Assembly: GCA_944472135.2 (NCBI GenBank)
Contig: OX235265.1
Span: 1,242,501-1,306,500, forward strand
DNA length: 64,000 nt
Reading direction: 5' to 3'
DNA from: Trichobilharzia regenti
Taxonomy: Eukaryota > Platyhelminthes > Trematoda > Strigeidida > Schistosomatidae
Shown: piece by piece, positions 20,000-29,495 of the stretch
Numbering within the stretch: the stretch's first letter is position 1
How the letters are laid out: every line of letters starts with the position of its first letter
Made by a program: the position numbers and the translations under genes
Notes under the pieces: model-generated
Told to the model about the DNA's origin: nothing
Database searches by the model: none
What the model saw: only the letters and a program-made list of their open reading frames with translations

Positions 20000-20210
20000 T
20001 GAGTACCTGCTACACTCTGAATTGGCCGACGCCAACAAATAAATTTAAATTGACGCAAATCCCTACAAAACTGAAAACCTGAATAGTCCTCATTAGTGGG
20101 TGGAGACTGTATATCTTGATCTTCAAATGACAAACAGTGGCCGGTGACATCCATTATTGCCAAATTGAAGCAAATGTTCATCAATGTTATTGTTTCATGG
20201 TACTAGTATT
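20000..20210. other. spacer with HHR2-like scraps
   Basis: AAATCCCTACAAAACTGAAAACCTGAATAG near 20057 resembles an HHR2 end; nothing more can be assigned. Confidence 0.35.
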
Positions 20211-20214
20211 TTCA

Positions 20215-20390
20215 CAAATTGACATAAGTTCGATTACACATCCATGTCGAAAGCGTTCTCTGGTTAAGGCCAATGTACTTCGCTGCACAAGACCAGGTGA
20301 ACTGATAGATACATATGGAGGCGGCTAAACGAGAAAGCTTCTCTTTCACAGAGGTGGAGAACAACTTAGGGCTAGTGAACGTCATTTATA
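20215..20390 (-). pseudogene. PLE GIY-YIG fragment (target of a later PLE)
   Basis: The minus strand reads KLSRLAASICIYQFTWSCAAKYIG, the GIY-YIG start with its Cys-rich motif. It is interrupted at 20390 by the palindromic PLE, whose target duplication ends here. Confidence 0.6.
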
Positions 20391-21097
20391 TAAGAATAAA
20401 ACTTGTGCACTGTGGTAGAGTGTAATTCCATTATGGGTAAATTTTGTTTTGATAAAGTCTCACAGTGTTATACAGTAATGTTTACTGATGACGTTTCGAG
20501 CACAATTTATTGCTCATAATCATATCAAGGTAATCACACGACTTCCTAAATTCATTTATATAGTTCCATTGTTTTTCTCTTGATTTTCACTTGATTTGAT
20601 TGGTAATAGTATTTTCCATATTTCAGGTATGAGTGACGAGTCATTCCTATTGCATGTGTTGGGTGTAGAGCATAAAAATTTAGCTAAGGTTAGAATGGTT
20701 GACCCCGAGAAGATAAATAATTTAGAAAAAAGCTCAGCAATTGCAATGCATGCGCTAACACACAACCACACAATAGGGTGGGAGAGGGTTAAAATTCTAA
20801 AAAGTAATCTAGGTAGGTGGAGAGAGAGGTCGATTACTGAATCCTTGTTCATCGAGTCTACACCCAACACATGCAATAGGAATGACTCGTCACTCATACC
20901 TGAAATATGGAAAATACTATTACCAATCAAATCAAGTGAAAATCAAGAGAAAAACAATGGAACTATATAAATGAATTTAGGAAGTCGTGTGATTACCTTG
21001 ATATGATTATGAGCAATAAATTGTGCTCGAAACGTCATCAGTAAACATTACTGTATAACACTGTGAGACTTTATCAAAACAAAATTTACCCATAATG
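20391..21097 (+). mobile_element. PLE-derived palindromic element
   Basis: Two near-perfect 243-nt inverted repeats (20426-20668 and 20858-21100) flank a 189-nt centre. The plus strand encodes EKINNLEKSSAIAMHALTHN, HTIGWERVKILKSN and RWRERSITESLFIE, a GIY-YIG C-terminal region, running into PNTCNRNDSSLIPEIW in the right arm. A 35-nt stub (20391-20425) lies outside the left arm only. The target duplication GAACGTCATTTATA is at 20377-20390 and 21098-21111. Arm ends overlap the right duplication by a few bases. The RT is absent. Confidence 0.8.
20596..20970 (+). CDS. GIY-YIG C-terminal ORF of palindromic PLE
   Basis: A 124-residue open frame; residues about 38-90 are the genuine GIY-YIG C-terminal segment (SAIAMHALTHNHTIGWE, RERSITESLFIE) and the end has the PLE-like NRNDSSLIPEIW. 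The first 24 residues are translated from the left arm, which encodes the same tail on the opposite strand, so this is not a natural N-terminus. It lacks the GIY and YIG motifs and is not expected to be active. Confidence 0.6.
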   Translation: MIGNSIFHISGMSDESFLLHVLGVEHKNLAKVRMVDPEKINNLEKSSAIAMHALTHNHTIGWERVKILKSNLGRWRERSITESLFIESTPNTCNRNDSSLIPEIWKILLPIKSSENQEKNNGTI

Positions 21098-21244
21098 GAA
21101 CGTCATTTATAATTTTGCGGCAAAGAACATCTTACTGTGCGATTTAGAGAGACAATTTTTTTTGGCATATTTGAAAGCTGATCAGCTTGGATTATTTTAT
21201 GGCAAAGTTTGAAAACTCTCAACACAGTCAAACCATCGGTTGCT

Positions 21245-21865
21245 TTGACATTTATAGAAGATACGTAGACAACACTTTCGTTATCTGCAATGAGGATGTA
21301 ATTCTTGATAATGTCTTGTTCGCATTCAAAAACTGCCATCCCACCCTGTAATTCATCATAGAAAAGGAATCTGAACTAAGCATTCCCTTTCTTGATGTAT
21401 GCCTCAACAGACGCAATGACAGGTCTCTCAAAAGATTGATCTATCGGAAGCGTATGTGGAATGAACAACTGACTGGTTCTTACAGTTGGGTGCCTTTCTC
21501 CAAGAAAATGAACCTAATTTATTCGCTCTGGTCTAGGATAAGAAATATTTGTATTTCTGGCTGTGCTGACGCAGAACTTTCCATCCTAAAAGTCACTTTC
21601 TCAGAAAACGTTTACCCAAACCAATTTATTGACAGTAACACGAAAGATAAGCAGTTCAAATAGGTAGCTGACTCAGCTTCGAAGAAAACCATCTTCATGA
21701 ATTTAGTCGAATTCAAAGGTGACTGGGTTTCAGATATGCTCAAAAATCGTCTCTCTAAATCACTCACTAAGAAGTTCTTTGTCGTAAAGTAAAAAATGAG
21801 GTTCACCAACCGTAAGTTCTTCTCTGTCTTTGTAGAAGATAAGGTAAATTTCACAGGTGATTGAA
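21245..21865 (+). pseudogene. PLE RT palm and linker
   Basis: Reads RRYVDNTFVICNEDV (the RYVDDT box with the second Asp changed to Asn), FAFKNCHPTL, then SIPFLDVCLNRRNDRSL, RKRMWNEQLTGSYSWVPF and KKTIFMNLVEFKGDWVSDML. This is the order of PLE RT C-terminus and linker. Stops near 21350 and 21661 and frame changes break it. The 3' GIY-YIG is missing. Confidence 0.7.
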
Positions 21866-21879
21866 TTCTGATTAATTAG

Positions 21880-22060
21880 CTGAATGGTCCACTAACTGAC
21901 TTCATAACCTGAAGGTCATTGATTTATTCCCTGGAAGTGGGGTTATGGTCCTAGACTAAGGTCGTACAACTATCCAATGGTCCTCGTTGCCAGCGGTTCT
22001 CTTAATAATGTCAGTAAGTGGAAAAACCTATATTGAAATTAATCGAAATCCTTTTCCGTC
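21880..22060 (+). repeat. HHR2 repeat, decayed
   Basis: GCTGAATGGTCCACTAACTG, AACCTGAAGGTC, TCCTAGACTAAGGTCGTACAACTATCCAATGG and CGGTTCTCTTAATAATGTCAG occur in HHR2 order. The ribozyme core is gone. Confidence 0.5.
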
Positions 22061-22119
22061 ACTTTCTATTCTTTTCTATTCCAAACTAGAACATTGAGCT
22101 TCAATGCTTTTGAAGTTTT

Positions 22120-22290
22120 AGTAACGTTGGTACTAGTCCCATCTTTTTATGGTTTACAACAAATTAGATAGTGAGGCTACGTAGGTATAGGAGTGTGTTG
22201 GCGGGAAGTCAGTCGAACTCCATACCTTCCGCTTGGTTGACGAGCATTCTGTCACTAAACCATCGACATAAAATTAGATGCCCTCAACAA
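22120..22290 (-). mobile_element. SINE-B-like decayed copy
   Basis: The minus strand shows ATGTCGATGGTTTAGTGACAGAATGCTCGTC (tRNA-like A-box region), then GGTATGGAGTTCGACTGAC at the B-box position and ATACCTACGTAGCCTCACTATC. Confidence 0.4.
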
Positions 22291-22429
22291 CCCTAAGTCC
22301 GAATAGGATTCATATAATGTGGAGAGTTTCTTGCATAATAGTTTCTCTTTGTCTAAGGTCTTCAAATATAATACTTACTGACAGTAAATCGCGTAATACA
22401 CTGCTTTAAAAAGCAAAATAATTGAGCCG

Positions 22430-23160
22430 AGAATATTTTTTTCGATAATTTCCTCTTCTGGCTCTACAATTATATATAAATATTTATATACACAGAATAT
22501 TCTAGAGTAGTCGTCAGTCATTAACAGTATTGATGTTTTTTAAGTAATGCCGATTTGTTAAGATCACAGTGGAATTACAGTTCATTAAAGATGCTTAAAT
22601 TATAATAAGCATAAAAGTATAACAGCAAATAGAATATCAACTAAAATTAGGCAAATTTCTACAAAAAACTGAGGATCATTCGAACCTAGATGACCAGCGG
22701 GGTAAGGACAATGTCTGAACTAGCTTCTTTTGGACACAAAACTAGGCTTCTTAATATGGATTCCAACAGCCACAGCAATAGTAAGTAAACGAACTCTTAA
22801 GGCGAAGTTAAGATTTGTTGGTATGCTGGGCAAATGACTTTGAAAGCCTCGTTGACTGAAATCGATCTTGTGCTCTGTATCCACAAGATTAGATAGAATA
22901 GCGCTACGAATAGAATTTGTTTGTCCTTTAATTAACCAGTATGCAGGATGATGTTCGGAAATCCGACGAGAAAAACGCCTAATTGTACGGCCTATGCAAT
23001 TAACTGGCTCACGCCACAGAAGCAGTTAAATTGGTAGATACACACGGAAGAGGCGAAATTGAGCAGTTTATCTATAACTCCTGAACGCAAACTAGACGTG
23101 GGTGGTTTCTAAGACACAGCGTAATTCAGCAGCAGGGAATGGTGTTTTTACTGCTCTCCG
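22430..23160 (-). pseudogene. PLE GIY-YIG end (paralogue of 47.4-48.0 kb)
   Basis: The minus strand has SVYLPI-like YQFNCF (where the intact copy has YQFNCSCGASYIGRAIR), then FSRRISEHHPAYWLIKGQT, the RSAILSNLVDTEHKIDFS region and AVGIHIKKPSFVSKRS. The noncoding 3' segment 22430-22690 matches 47.35-47.59 kb. Single-base changes and stops break the frame. Confidence 0.68.
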
Positions 23161-23164
23161 ATCG

Positions 23165-23410
23165 ACCTGAAGTGAATATCAATCGCTTATGTGATATTTC
23201 TTATTTACCTCCCTTCTTCGAAAAATGCACAACATCCTCAATAACAAAACATCTTTTGGATTACGGACATGATATCGACGCGCTGTCAAGTCATTCACTA
23301 TTGTCAGCAGACAAAGAAACAAAAAGATGCTTACAATTGCAGAGGCTTGTGCAATTCGACTTTATAAACCAGGTTTCTGTTTACAAAAATAGATGGTTGT
23401 GACTCTGAAT
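23165..23410 (+). pseudogene. GIY-YIG C-terminal fragment, opposite strand
   Basis: The frame 23139-23402 contains SSITKHLLDYGHDIDALSSHSLLSADKETKRCLQLQRLVQFDFINQ, resembling HLLDMGHGLDILESFKIINEQ at 28.8 kb. It abuts the preceding PLE fragment head to head. Confidence 0.55.
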
Positions 23411-23414
23411 CTAC

Positions 23415-23583
23415 CATGGTAATACGTTTTACTCTTTATTCTACCTATTATTATTATTATTATTCTTGATTCATTTAAAACTATCCTTTTTCACTAGCAT
23501 TATATTAACTCACTTCAACATTATTATTATTGTTGTTATTATAAGTATTACTAATTGATATTACTCTGTTTGCGATTCTTGTT
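23415..23583. repeat. ATT-rich low complexity
   Basis: (ATT)n near 23448-23466 and 23520-23540. Confidence 0.6.
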
Positions 23584-23595
23584 ATATTCCCTAAT

Positions 23596-25018
23596 TCATG
23601 GAAAATTCCCATTGTAACATTTAGAAAATCAAAACAAGTGATTCAGCGAAGAGACTCTTTTCAACGAATTTATCATCAAGCTGTACAGTCGTATATATAT
23701 GGTTTATCAGAAGTTATATCCGGTGAGGGAATTGAATCTTAGGTGTGAATGCACAAAATAATAATAATAATCATATGAAGTTCGATTAAAACTAAAATGT
23801 TTGTGATTATACTCATAGTTAAATGTCAAGTGGTAAAGCAAATTAATGTCATATATAGAATAATTCATAGGAGGGATAGAACTTGAAAAAGAGGTGTGCA
23901 ATTATAGGATCAGTAGACAAATCGAATAAAACAAAAACGTTACGTAATATTGTGTGAAATTTAATAGCATAGAATTTATCGTTGTAAAAAACAATTGATT
24001 TAGAATGACAAGTGGAACAAGTGAAATAATACCGGGGACAGTTCAAAGTGAGAATAGTAATAATGACAATTGACTTAATAAGGAAGAGTATACAAATTGA
24101 ATAGACAAAATGAAAAATGAAAAATTGGTAGAGCTAAAATCTGATTGGGGATTATCATATTTTAGCATAGAGGGATTAAGACCATGAAAGTTGGAGGGGT
24201 TGAACGAACTTCTTCTGTACACAGAGATCTGGCTTTTCTGTTTCGATAGCCAAAGCTTCAGCAATACAGATGAGTCGGGTACGTAGGGATTTAGGTAAAT
24301 TGCTCTTTGCCTTGTAGATGACTTTAAAGGTGGAGGCTATAGAGATAGGGTGATCATTTTCGACCAGATGTTCTATGATCGCGCTTCTTATTGCTCCACT
24401 TCCACCTTTTCGTAGCCATGCAGGATAATGTTCTTGCACCCTCTTGGACAAAACTCGAGTCGAACGACCGATATACCTAGCTCCACAAGAGCAAGTGAAT
24501 TGATAAACGCACATACGTACGTAACGTTTTTGTTTTATTCGATTTGCCTACTAATCCTATAATTGCACATCCTTTTTCAAGTTCTATCAAATCATAAATG
24601 TGTGAATAAAACAATTCCAACAGTGGTGTGAACACGGGCAGTAATTTTGCTCGAAATATTACCAATAACAAAACTTATCATTGTGTGTAAACTATTACAA
24701 TATAATTATACTTTATTTGATCTAATCCACAATGCTCAAACTTTTTACTGATATTAATTCTATCCCTCCTATGAATTATTCTATATATGACATTAATCTG
24801 CTTTGCCACTTGACATTTAACTACGATTATAATCACAAACATTTTAGTTTTAATCGAACTTCATATGATTATTATTATTATTTTGTGCATTCACACCTAA
24901 GATTCAATTCCCTCACCGGATATAACTTCTGATAAACCATATATATACGACTGTACAGCTTGATGATAAATTCGTTGAAAAGAGTCTCTTCGCTGAATCA
25001 CTTGTTTTGATTTTCTAA
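23596..25018 (-). mobile_element. PLE with inverted terminal repeats, RT-less
   Basis: Terminal arms of about 260 nt (23620-23885 and 24757-25020) are inverted copies with few differences. A further inverted pair (about 23880-23960 and 24510-24590) lies inside. The GIY-YIG frame sits between. The target duplication ATATTCCCTAAT is at 23584-23595 and 25019-25030. A stub of about 25 nt lies between duplication and arm on the left only. RT coding is wholly missing. Confidence 0.82.
24176..24514 (-). CDS. PLE GIY-YIG endonuclease domain, open
   Basis: A 112-residue intact frame, the best GIY-YIG domain in the window. It has MCVYQFTCSCGARYIGRSTR (residues 1-20) with both GIY-YIG strands and the CxC pair, RVLSKRVQEH with conserved Arg and His near 21-30, then SAIIEHLVENDHPI, a FKVIYKAKSN strand and EALAIETEKPDLCVQKKFVQ. 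In the family it nicks target DNA. Met1 is only the first Met after truncation; normally RT and linker precede it. Confidence 0.8.
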   Translation of the reverse strand: MCVYQFTCSCGARYIGRSTRVLSKRVQEHYPAWLRKGGSGAIRSAIIEHLVENDHPISIASTFKVIYKAKSNLPKSLRTRLICIAEALAIETEKPDLCVQKKFVQPLQLSWS

Positions 25019-25039
25019 ATATTCCCTAATGTCTAATTG

Positions 25040-25495
25040 TTTATCTAAGTGATGCAATTGATACGTAATGCATTTTCTCTTAATTTTGATCTCTCATATT
25101 CCCTCTCCTGATTATCTGTTTGAACATGACCTGAAAAACATTCACACCTGTCTCTCTGCATGATTAATTCAATGTAGTTTGTTTACTAATCAGTCGTATA
25201 TCTCCCAATGTAACTTCAAAAGTATATATATCCGTGTATGTAGAGTATTCAGCTGACGACTACTACCGAAATTTGATAAATTCATTAAATCCTGATTTAT
25301 TAACCTTTATTGCTTGTTTTAAGCAAAATATTAAATTGAAAGACAATTAAAAAGGGAGTACAGAAGTATATAACAGCTGAATAACTGAAGACTGCGGATA
25401 GTTAGTTCTACTTTTCAGGCAGTGATAATTTTGTACTAAAAATCTCTGGAACACTTAGTGCACTCACAATTATGCCTTATTTCTCTCAAGTTTTG
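25040..25495. other. spacer, nothing recognised
   Basis: No coding or repeat signal recognised. Confidence 0.35.
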
Positions 25496-25497
25496 TA

Positions 25498-25855
25498 GAA
25501 ACTTGTGAATCAGAGTGAGGATGCATTTCTCAGTGATGATATTGGTTGGTGGTCGCGTTAAACTCATCACGAATTAGTAGAAGTTAGAATACATGGGCTT
25601 GCCACTGAATCGGGTCCCAATGGCTAAATGGTATACTAGCCAGCTTGCCTTGTAACCGGAAGGTCCTGGGTTCGAATCCTTTGTGGTGTATGCCTACTTC
25701 CGATGATTCCCAAACTAGTGGGATGAAACAATTGTCCGGTGCTCCAGTGCTGATTTTCAATGGTTTTCTAACTGATATCAATCCGTGATCAATTTCGTAA
25801 AAACAAATACAATCCTTACAAACCAAAAACACTTGAATATCAGCAAATTGTAGAC
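25498..25855 (+). repeat. HHR2 repeat, subtype 2
   Basis: Distal spacer, then tRNA-like head (GGGTCCCAATGGCTAAATGG, B box GGGTTCGAATCC near 25668-25680), ribozyme segment, and tail TTTCAATGGTTTTCTAACTG to AACCAAAAACACTTG. Confidence 0.7.
25689..25747 (+). ncRNA. hammerhead-like ribozyme with compensated helix III
   Basis: The core reads CCGATGA (25700-25706), U4 changed to C. Helix II TCCC/GGGA and GAAA (25725-25728) are intact. Helix III is ACAATTGT (25728-25735), still a perfect palindrome although two bases differ from ACAGCTGT. Activity is doubtful because of the core change, but the paired change in helix III is consistent with past selection on structure. Confidence 0.5.
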
Positions 25856-25989
25856 CCTTTTAAATACGCGCGAGGGTTAAACTAACAAACACACCATTAC
25901 ATGTCATATTTCAATCGACTAAAACAAGCTGAATAAGACAGACTATAAGCAATATATGGAAGAAGGCTGATATTAAATGGTTGAAGGCA

Positions 25990-26300
25990 ATCGGCAGGAA
26001 GCCCTACCTAAACATAGGTTTCTTGCTAGGTGGCGATCACCAGTCAGCATGGCATCCTTGGAGGTACTCATGTCCCTTCTGAGATTCGGACCAGCGTCAC
26101 TCAGTGATTATGGCAGTCAGAGATGCCACCAAGGACTAGACACACTACAGTAGTCACTGACTAGTGTCCAATCAAAGTATCTAGTACAGTCCTACATGAG
26201 GTCAATCATGAGCCAACCTGAATAGCTCAGTGGTAACGTCGTCTGTGACTGCAGCAATCACTGGATGACGTGGGTTTGACCCTCAGGAGAGACATGAGTT
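25990..26300. mobile_element. SINE-C, inverted halves
   Basis: 26025-26130 is a minus-type half (CTCATGTCCCTTCTGAGATTCGGACC). 26140-26300 is a plus-type half with tRNA-like AATAGCTCAGTGGTAACGTCGTC (A box) and GTGGGTTTGACCC (B box). Related heads occur at 53.55 (minus) and 63.18 kb (plus). Confidence 0.6.
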
Positions 26301-26778
26301 CCATCAAGGTTGCAGGACATGTGTTACGTATGCCAAGTCATCGCCTCCCTCGACGAGCAATGTTAGCGAATATAGGGTCAGGCTGGAAAAAAGCTAGCGG
26401 CGGTCAAACGAAAACTTGGCACCAGTCAATGAAATCCACAACAGTTGGTCTAAGCCACGTAGGAAGGTGTAGACTGGCTTGCTGGATGGGGTCCTCGGGA
26501 CGGTAAAAATCTATGGTTGGAAACAATTGGTGACATGGCTCAAAATCGTTCTCAGTGGCTAGCGCAGATGCATCCACTCCTTGTGACTTATGATCTCCAA
26601 TGAAACTGTTTTGTTTTTCTTTATTACTCCTCCTTTGTCTCACACCTCTGCTCACTGTCTCTATTATGCTTTTCTTGTACTTTCTTCTCTTGCTCCGCGT
26701 GCTACACGGAGTGTGGCGACTTGAACTTCCGCACATTTGTGCAAAGTTCTATGTCGAAAACAGACAGACAGACACACC
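26296..26778 (+). pseudogene. nLTR-X 3' end
   Basis: Encodes SIKVAGHVLRMPSHRLPRRA, MLANIGSGWKKASGGQTKTW, then HQSMKSTTVGLSHVGRCRLA in frame 26270-26506. This is the C-terminus of schistosome endonuclease-RT polyproteins. An untranslated 3' region follows, ending AAAACAGACAGACAGACAC. It abuts SINE-C on the left. The 3' 380 bases are almost the same as 3.45-3.83 kb. Confidence 0.75.
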
Positions 26779-26789
26779 TTGCTGACTAG

Positions 26790-26970
26790 TAAGTGCCGAC
26801 TAGCCCGAGATCTAGTTTAGACAATGTTTCTTGCCGACTGACTGATGGTAAACCGCCTAGTGATGTGGTGGCCACATTGCAAACTTGACTGACTGATAGA
26901 ATTCAGTCTACACATAATGAAGGACTAAACACATTACGCTAGTCACTAACTAGTCGCCACTCTAAAGGAT
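26790..26970 (-). repeat. SINE-C-associated fragment
   Basis: The minus strand reads TAGACTGAATTCTATCAGTCAG then GCAATGTGGCCACCACATCACTAGG, shared with 30.1-30.2 and 53.3-53.4 kb. Confidence 0.5.
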
Positions 26971-26974
26971 GAAA

Positions 26975-27159
26975 GTTTTTTTAGTAACCCAAGTTTTAAT
27001 CAGGTTGCCTCTTATAACTCCTATGCCTCGATTACATGCTGGCCAGCATCGTTTTCATATTCCTTAAACCCTGACTTATTCTATTTAACTCTAAGACTAT
27101 AATATAAGACATTTAAAGCCACAGGATGTTAAATAATACACAATATTGATTTTATGGCC

Positions 27160-27199
<40 letters not shown>

Positions 27200-27710
27200 C
27201 AATCCTATTGTAGTGAAACCATATAAGGTCATAGTAATATATGTATTACAATATAACTGTTAATATGCAGGTACGTGTTATCAGTATATTTTTGGTGAAA
27301 TTGAGGACAATATGAAAATCTTATTTATGCGTTTGTGCATTTTCTGTATGCATCATTTGTGTACTCTAGAATTGAATTTTCTATTTACACAGAACGCTTA
27401 GTTTTTCAAATATATATGAGGTCAGTTAAGAACAGGTTGTGATGGTTACATTATGTGATTATCCTTATTATTATTACTATTATTTTAAGACTGTACTTTT
27501 AAAAGTGTGAATATGTGAGAAATCTATTCCTCTTAAATTTATTCATCATCATCATTAGAATGGTTTATTTGTTATTTTTGTTTAAATTGATAAAAGAAAT
27601 CCTATAAACTTCAAGGTCAGTAGATTTGAATACATTACGTAGATTTAAAGAGCTTTTACTATCTCGAATAAAATAGTGAAAAGGTTTGACAGTAATTGCA
27701 CATGCATATG
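26975..27710. other. AT-rich spacer with (AT)n
   Basis: (AT)n at 27167-27198. Otherwise nothing recognised. Confidence 0.5.
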
Positions 27711-27714
27711 TACG

Positions 27715-27860
27715 CTCTGAATGGCCTTGACATACTCGTCATCTAGATGCACCTGCATTCCCTGTGAGTAGTGATGTTCCTACCTAGGCTCGAAGCCAGT
27801 GCCCATAGTTTCGAACCCCAAACCGTTATCCACTAATTTCATGCCCAGACATCATCGAAG
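27715..27860 (-). mobile_element. SM-alpha SINE, partial
   Basis: The minus strand reads TTAGTGGATAACGGTTTGGGG (A-box region), GCACTGGCTTCGAGCC (B box), and ATCTAGATGACGAGTATGTC, the eroded hammerhead core. The order matches the copy at 28.0 kb. Confidence 0.65.
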
Positions 27861-27976
27861 CATCTGAACAAGGCAGGCGACATGTCAACCTGAGGTTGAG
27901 CACTTCAGCCCAGTCAATCGACGGGAAAATTTAAAATTTCAGTTAAATAATAATTAATCTGACCCATTGCACAAGA

Positions 27977-28190
27977 GGTGGCTCTCGTGGCCCAATGGTC
28001 TAGTGGATAATGATTTGTCGTTTGAAACTATGTGCACTGGGTTCAAGCCTCGATGGGAACATCATCACACACTGACTGGGGAATCTAGGTACATCCAGAT
28101 AACTGACGAGTCCCAAATAAGACAGGTGAAATGCGCGTTATCCTGGATTCCATCACTGCTAGTCGCCATCCACCAGTTAAATTCATATAT
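27977..28190 (+). mobile_element. SM-alpha SINE with hammerhead
   Basis: The tRNA-like head has A box TGGTCTAGTGG (27996-28006) and B box GGGTTCAAGCC (28039-28049). The hammerhead region follows, then CTGGATTCCATCACTGC and GCCATCCACCA. This is the layout of the known schistosome SM-alpha family. Confidence 0.85.
28092..28152 (+). ncRNA. SM-alpha hammerhead ribozyme, degraded
   Basis: CTGACGA (28103-28109) and GTCC are intact, and GAAAT follows. Helix I ATCCAG/CTGGAT persists with bulges. Helix II is damaged: AAGACAGGT stands where GGAC is expected. TTA replaces the cleavage-site UC. Predicted weak or inactive, by comparison with the known family consensus. Confidence 0.7.
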
Positions 28191-28194
28191 ACAT

Positions 28195-28560
28195 ATTTTT
28201 GAATAAATCGATGGCATAAGTTTGTTCAGATTAACATGCTAACATCATTTGTTTCATTGGCTTTTCATCACCTGAGTACAGCTTAAAGAGAAATTATTTT
28301 AAGTTTATATGCAGAACATTTTTAACATATGAGTAAATGTTATATAATGTCAGTTGACAGAAGGTTCCTAACTAAACAAACAAGGCTCAGAAAATTACAC
28401 TTGTAAAGTTGTTTACCCATAGAGTTCAAGTTGAAACAAAAATCAATTTATGCGTAGAATAGTAAGGAAGTTGCGCAATAAAGACAAGAAGTTAGTATGA
28501 CAATGAGTAACTAATAAACTGGGTAACAGTGTACTGAGTTCAACTCAAGTCAACAAGAGA
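28195..28560. other. AT-rich spacer
   Basis: No feature recognised. Confidence 0.4.
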
Positions 28561-28654
28561 AAAATAAAATTACGTTCTATCAAAGAGGCTGGGGTTAAAG
28601 TCAAAGATTACGCAATCAAATGAAGGCAAAGGGAAATAAAGACATTTAGTTACT

Positions 28655-28990
28655 AGGATAGGCAAGGACAGATTGATAACTGCTTCTTTCTGAACATATA
28701 AATCAGGTTTCAAGCGTTTGATAGAAACTGCTTCGGTAAACTTGAGGAGAAGTGAGCATTTTTGTTCATTGATAATTTTAAAGGATTCTAAGATGTCCAA
28801 CCCATGACCCATATCAAGGAGATGCCTGTCAGTGGCACTATTCAAAGTGCATTCTGTCTTGAGATGTAGACTTTTTGGTACCTGCCATGAAAATCGGAGG
28901 TGTGCCCTTCTTGTGTACAAAGCTGGAGTTAACATGAGAAGGGTATCTGTTGTTCTTGCTTTATTCAAATTCATAATGCGGAATAAATGT
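28655..28990 (-). pseudogene. PLE GIY-YIG C-terminal region
   Basis: Inside the minus frame 28570-29073 are RHLLDMGHGLDILESFKIIN, LLLKFTEAVSIKRLKPDLYVQKE, the C-terminal half of GIY-YIG. It matches 43.9-44.17 kb. The GIY and YIG motifs are missing. The N-terminal 25 or so residues of the frame come from the solo LTR and are not PLE. Confidence 0.65.
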
Positions 28991-28993
28991 ATA

Positions 28994-29332
28994 TGTAATG
29001 ACAGAAGAAAAAGCCTAGGCAACAGATTGTTTATTGAGGAAATCAAGGGATATTTATAGATCTTTATGTACATTATTGTCAGCGGAGAAGAAACGTCTTC
29101 TGGTTGGTTCTTTACTTGCTTAAGGTTATTCTGTAATGCTTGCGACCTTTCCTCGGAAAGTTAAGCCATATGTCTGCGAATCGTATTTGCACACGTTAAC
29201 TCTGCCGTGATTGGTTGTTGAGTTCCTCAAGGTTAAGCTTTGTCATTGTTTTTCTCATGACCCTGATTCGGGATGTAACGTTGATGTAAATTGCTGTCTA
29301 CAATATTGGCTTTTTTGTAGCCAGCTCTAACT
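28994..29332 (-). mobile_element. solo LTR candidate, old
   Basis: Parallels 19.13-19.46 and 59.35-59.69 kb. The minus strand holds AACCAATCAC, AACCAACCAG, TATAAATA and AATAAACAATC in the same order. The far end is eroded into an AT run. Confidence 0.6.
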
Positions 29333-29495
29333 ATATATATAGAGTGGTTAAGTTGAGATCGTTTGATGGCATGGCTTCTACAAAATGAAGTAACCAAGAT
29401 TTTTCCCATAAATTGATTATTTTGAAGTCCTTAGTGGTTTTAGCTGTAGGTCACTTGTCAGGGAAGGCACCTAGCAATTTTTGAATATGATCCCA

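Noticed and set aside
20556..20930. Minus-strand 124-residue frame sharing both ends with the plus-strand frame
   Set aside because: It is a mirror image caused by the inverted arms. Only the plus strand carries the GIY-YIG-like centre.
23628..23700. Hammerhead in the 23.6 and 25.0 kb PLE arms
   Set aside because: Near-core strings (GCGAAGA, CTTGATGA) are present, but I could not form helix I and II around an intact CTGANGA and GAAA.
28570..29073. 167-residue frame as a complete PLE protein
   Set aside because: Its N-terminal part is translated from the adjoining solo LTR; only the GIY-YIG C-terminal segment is supported.
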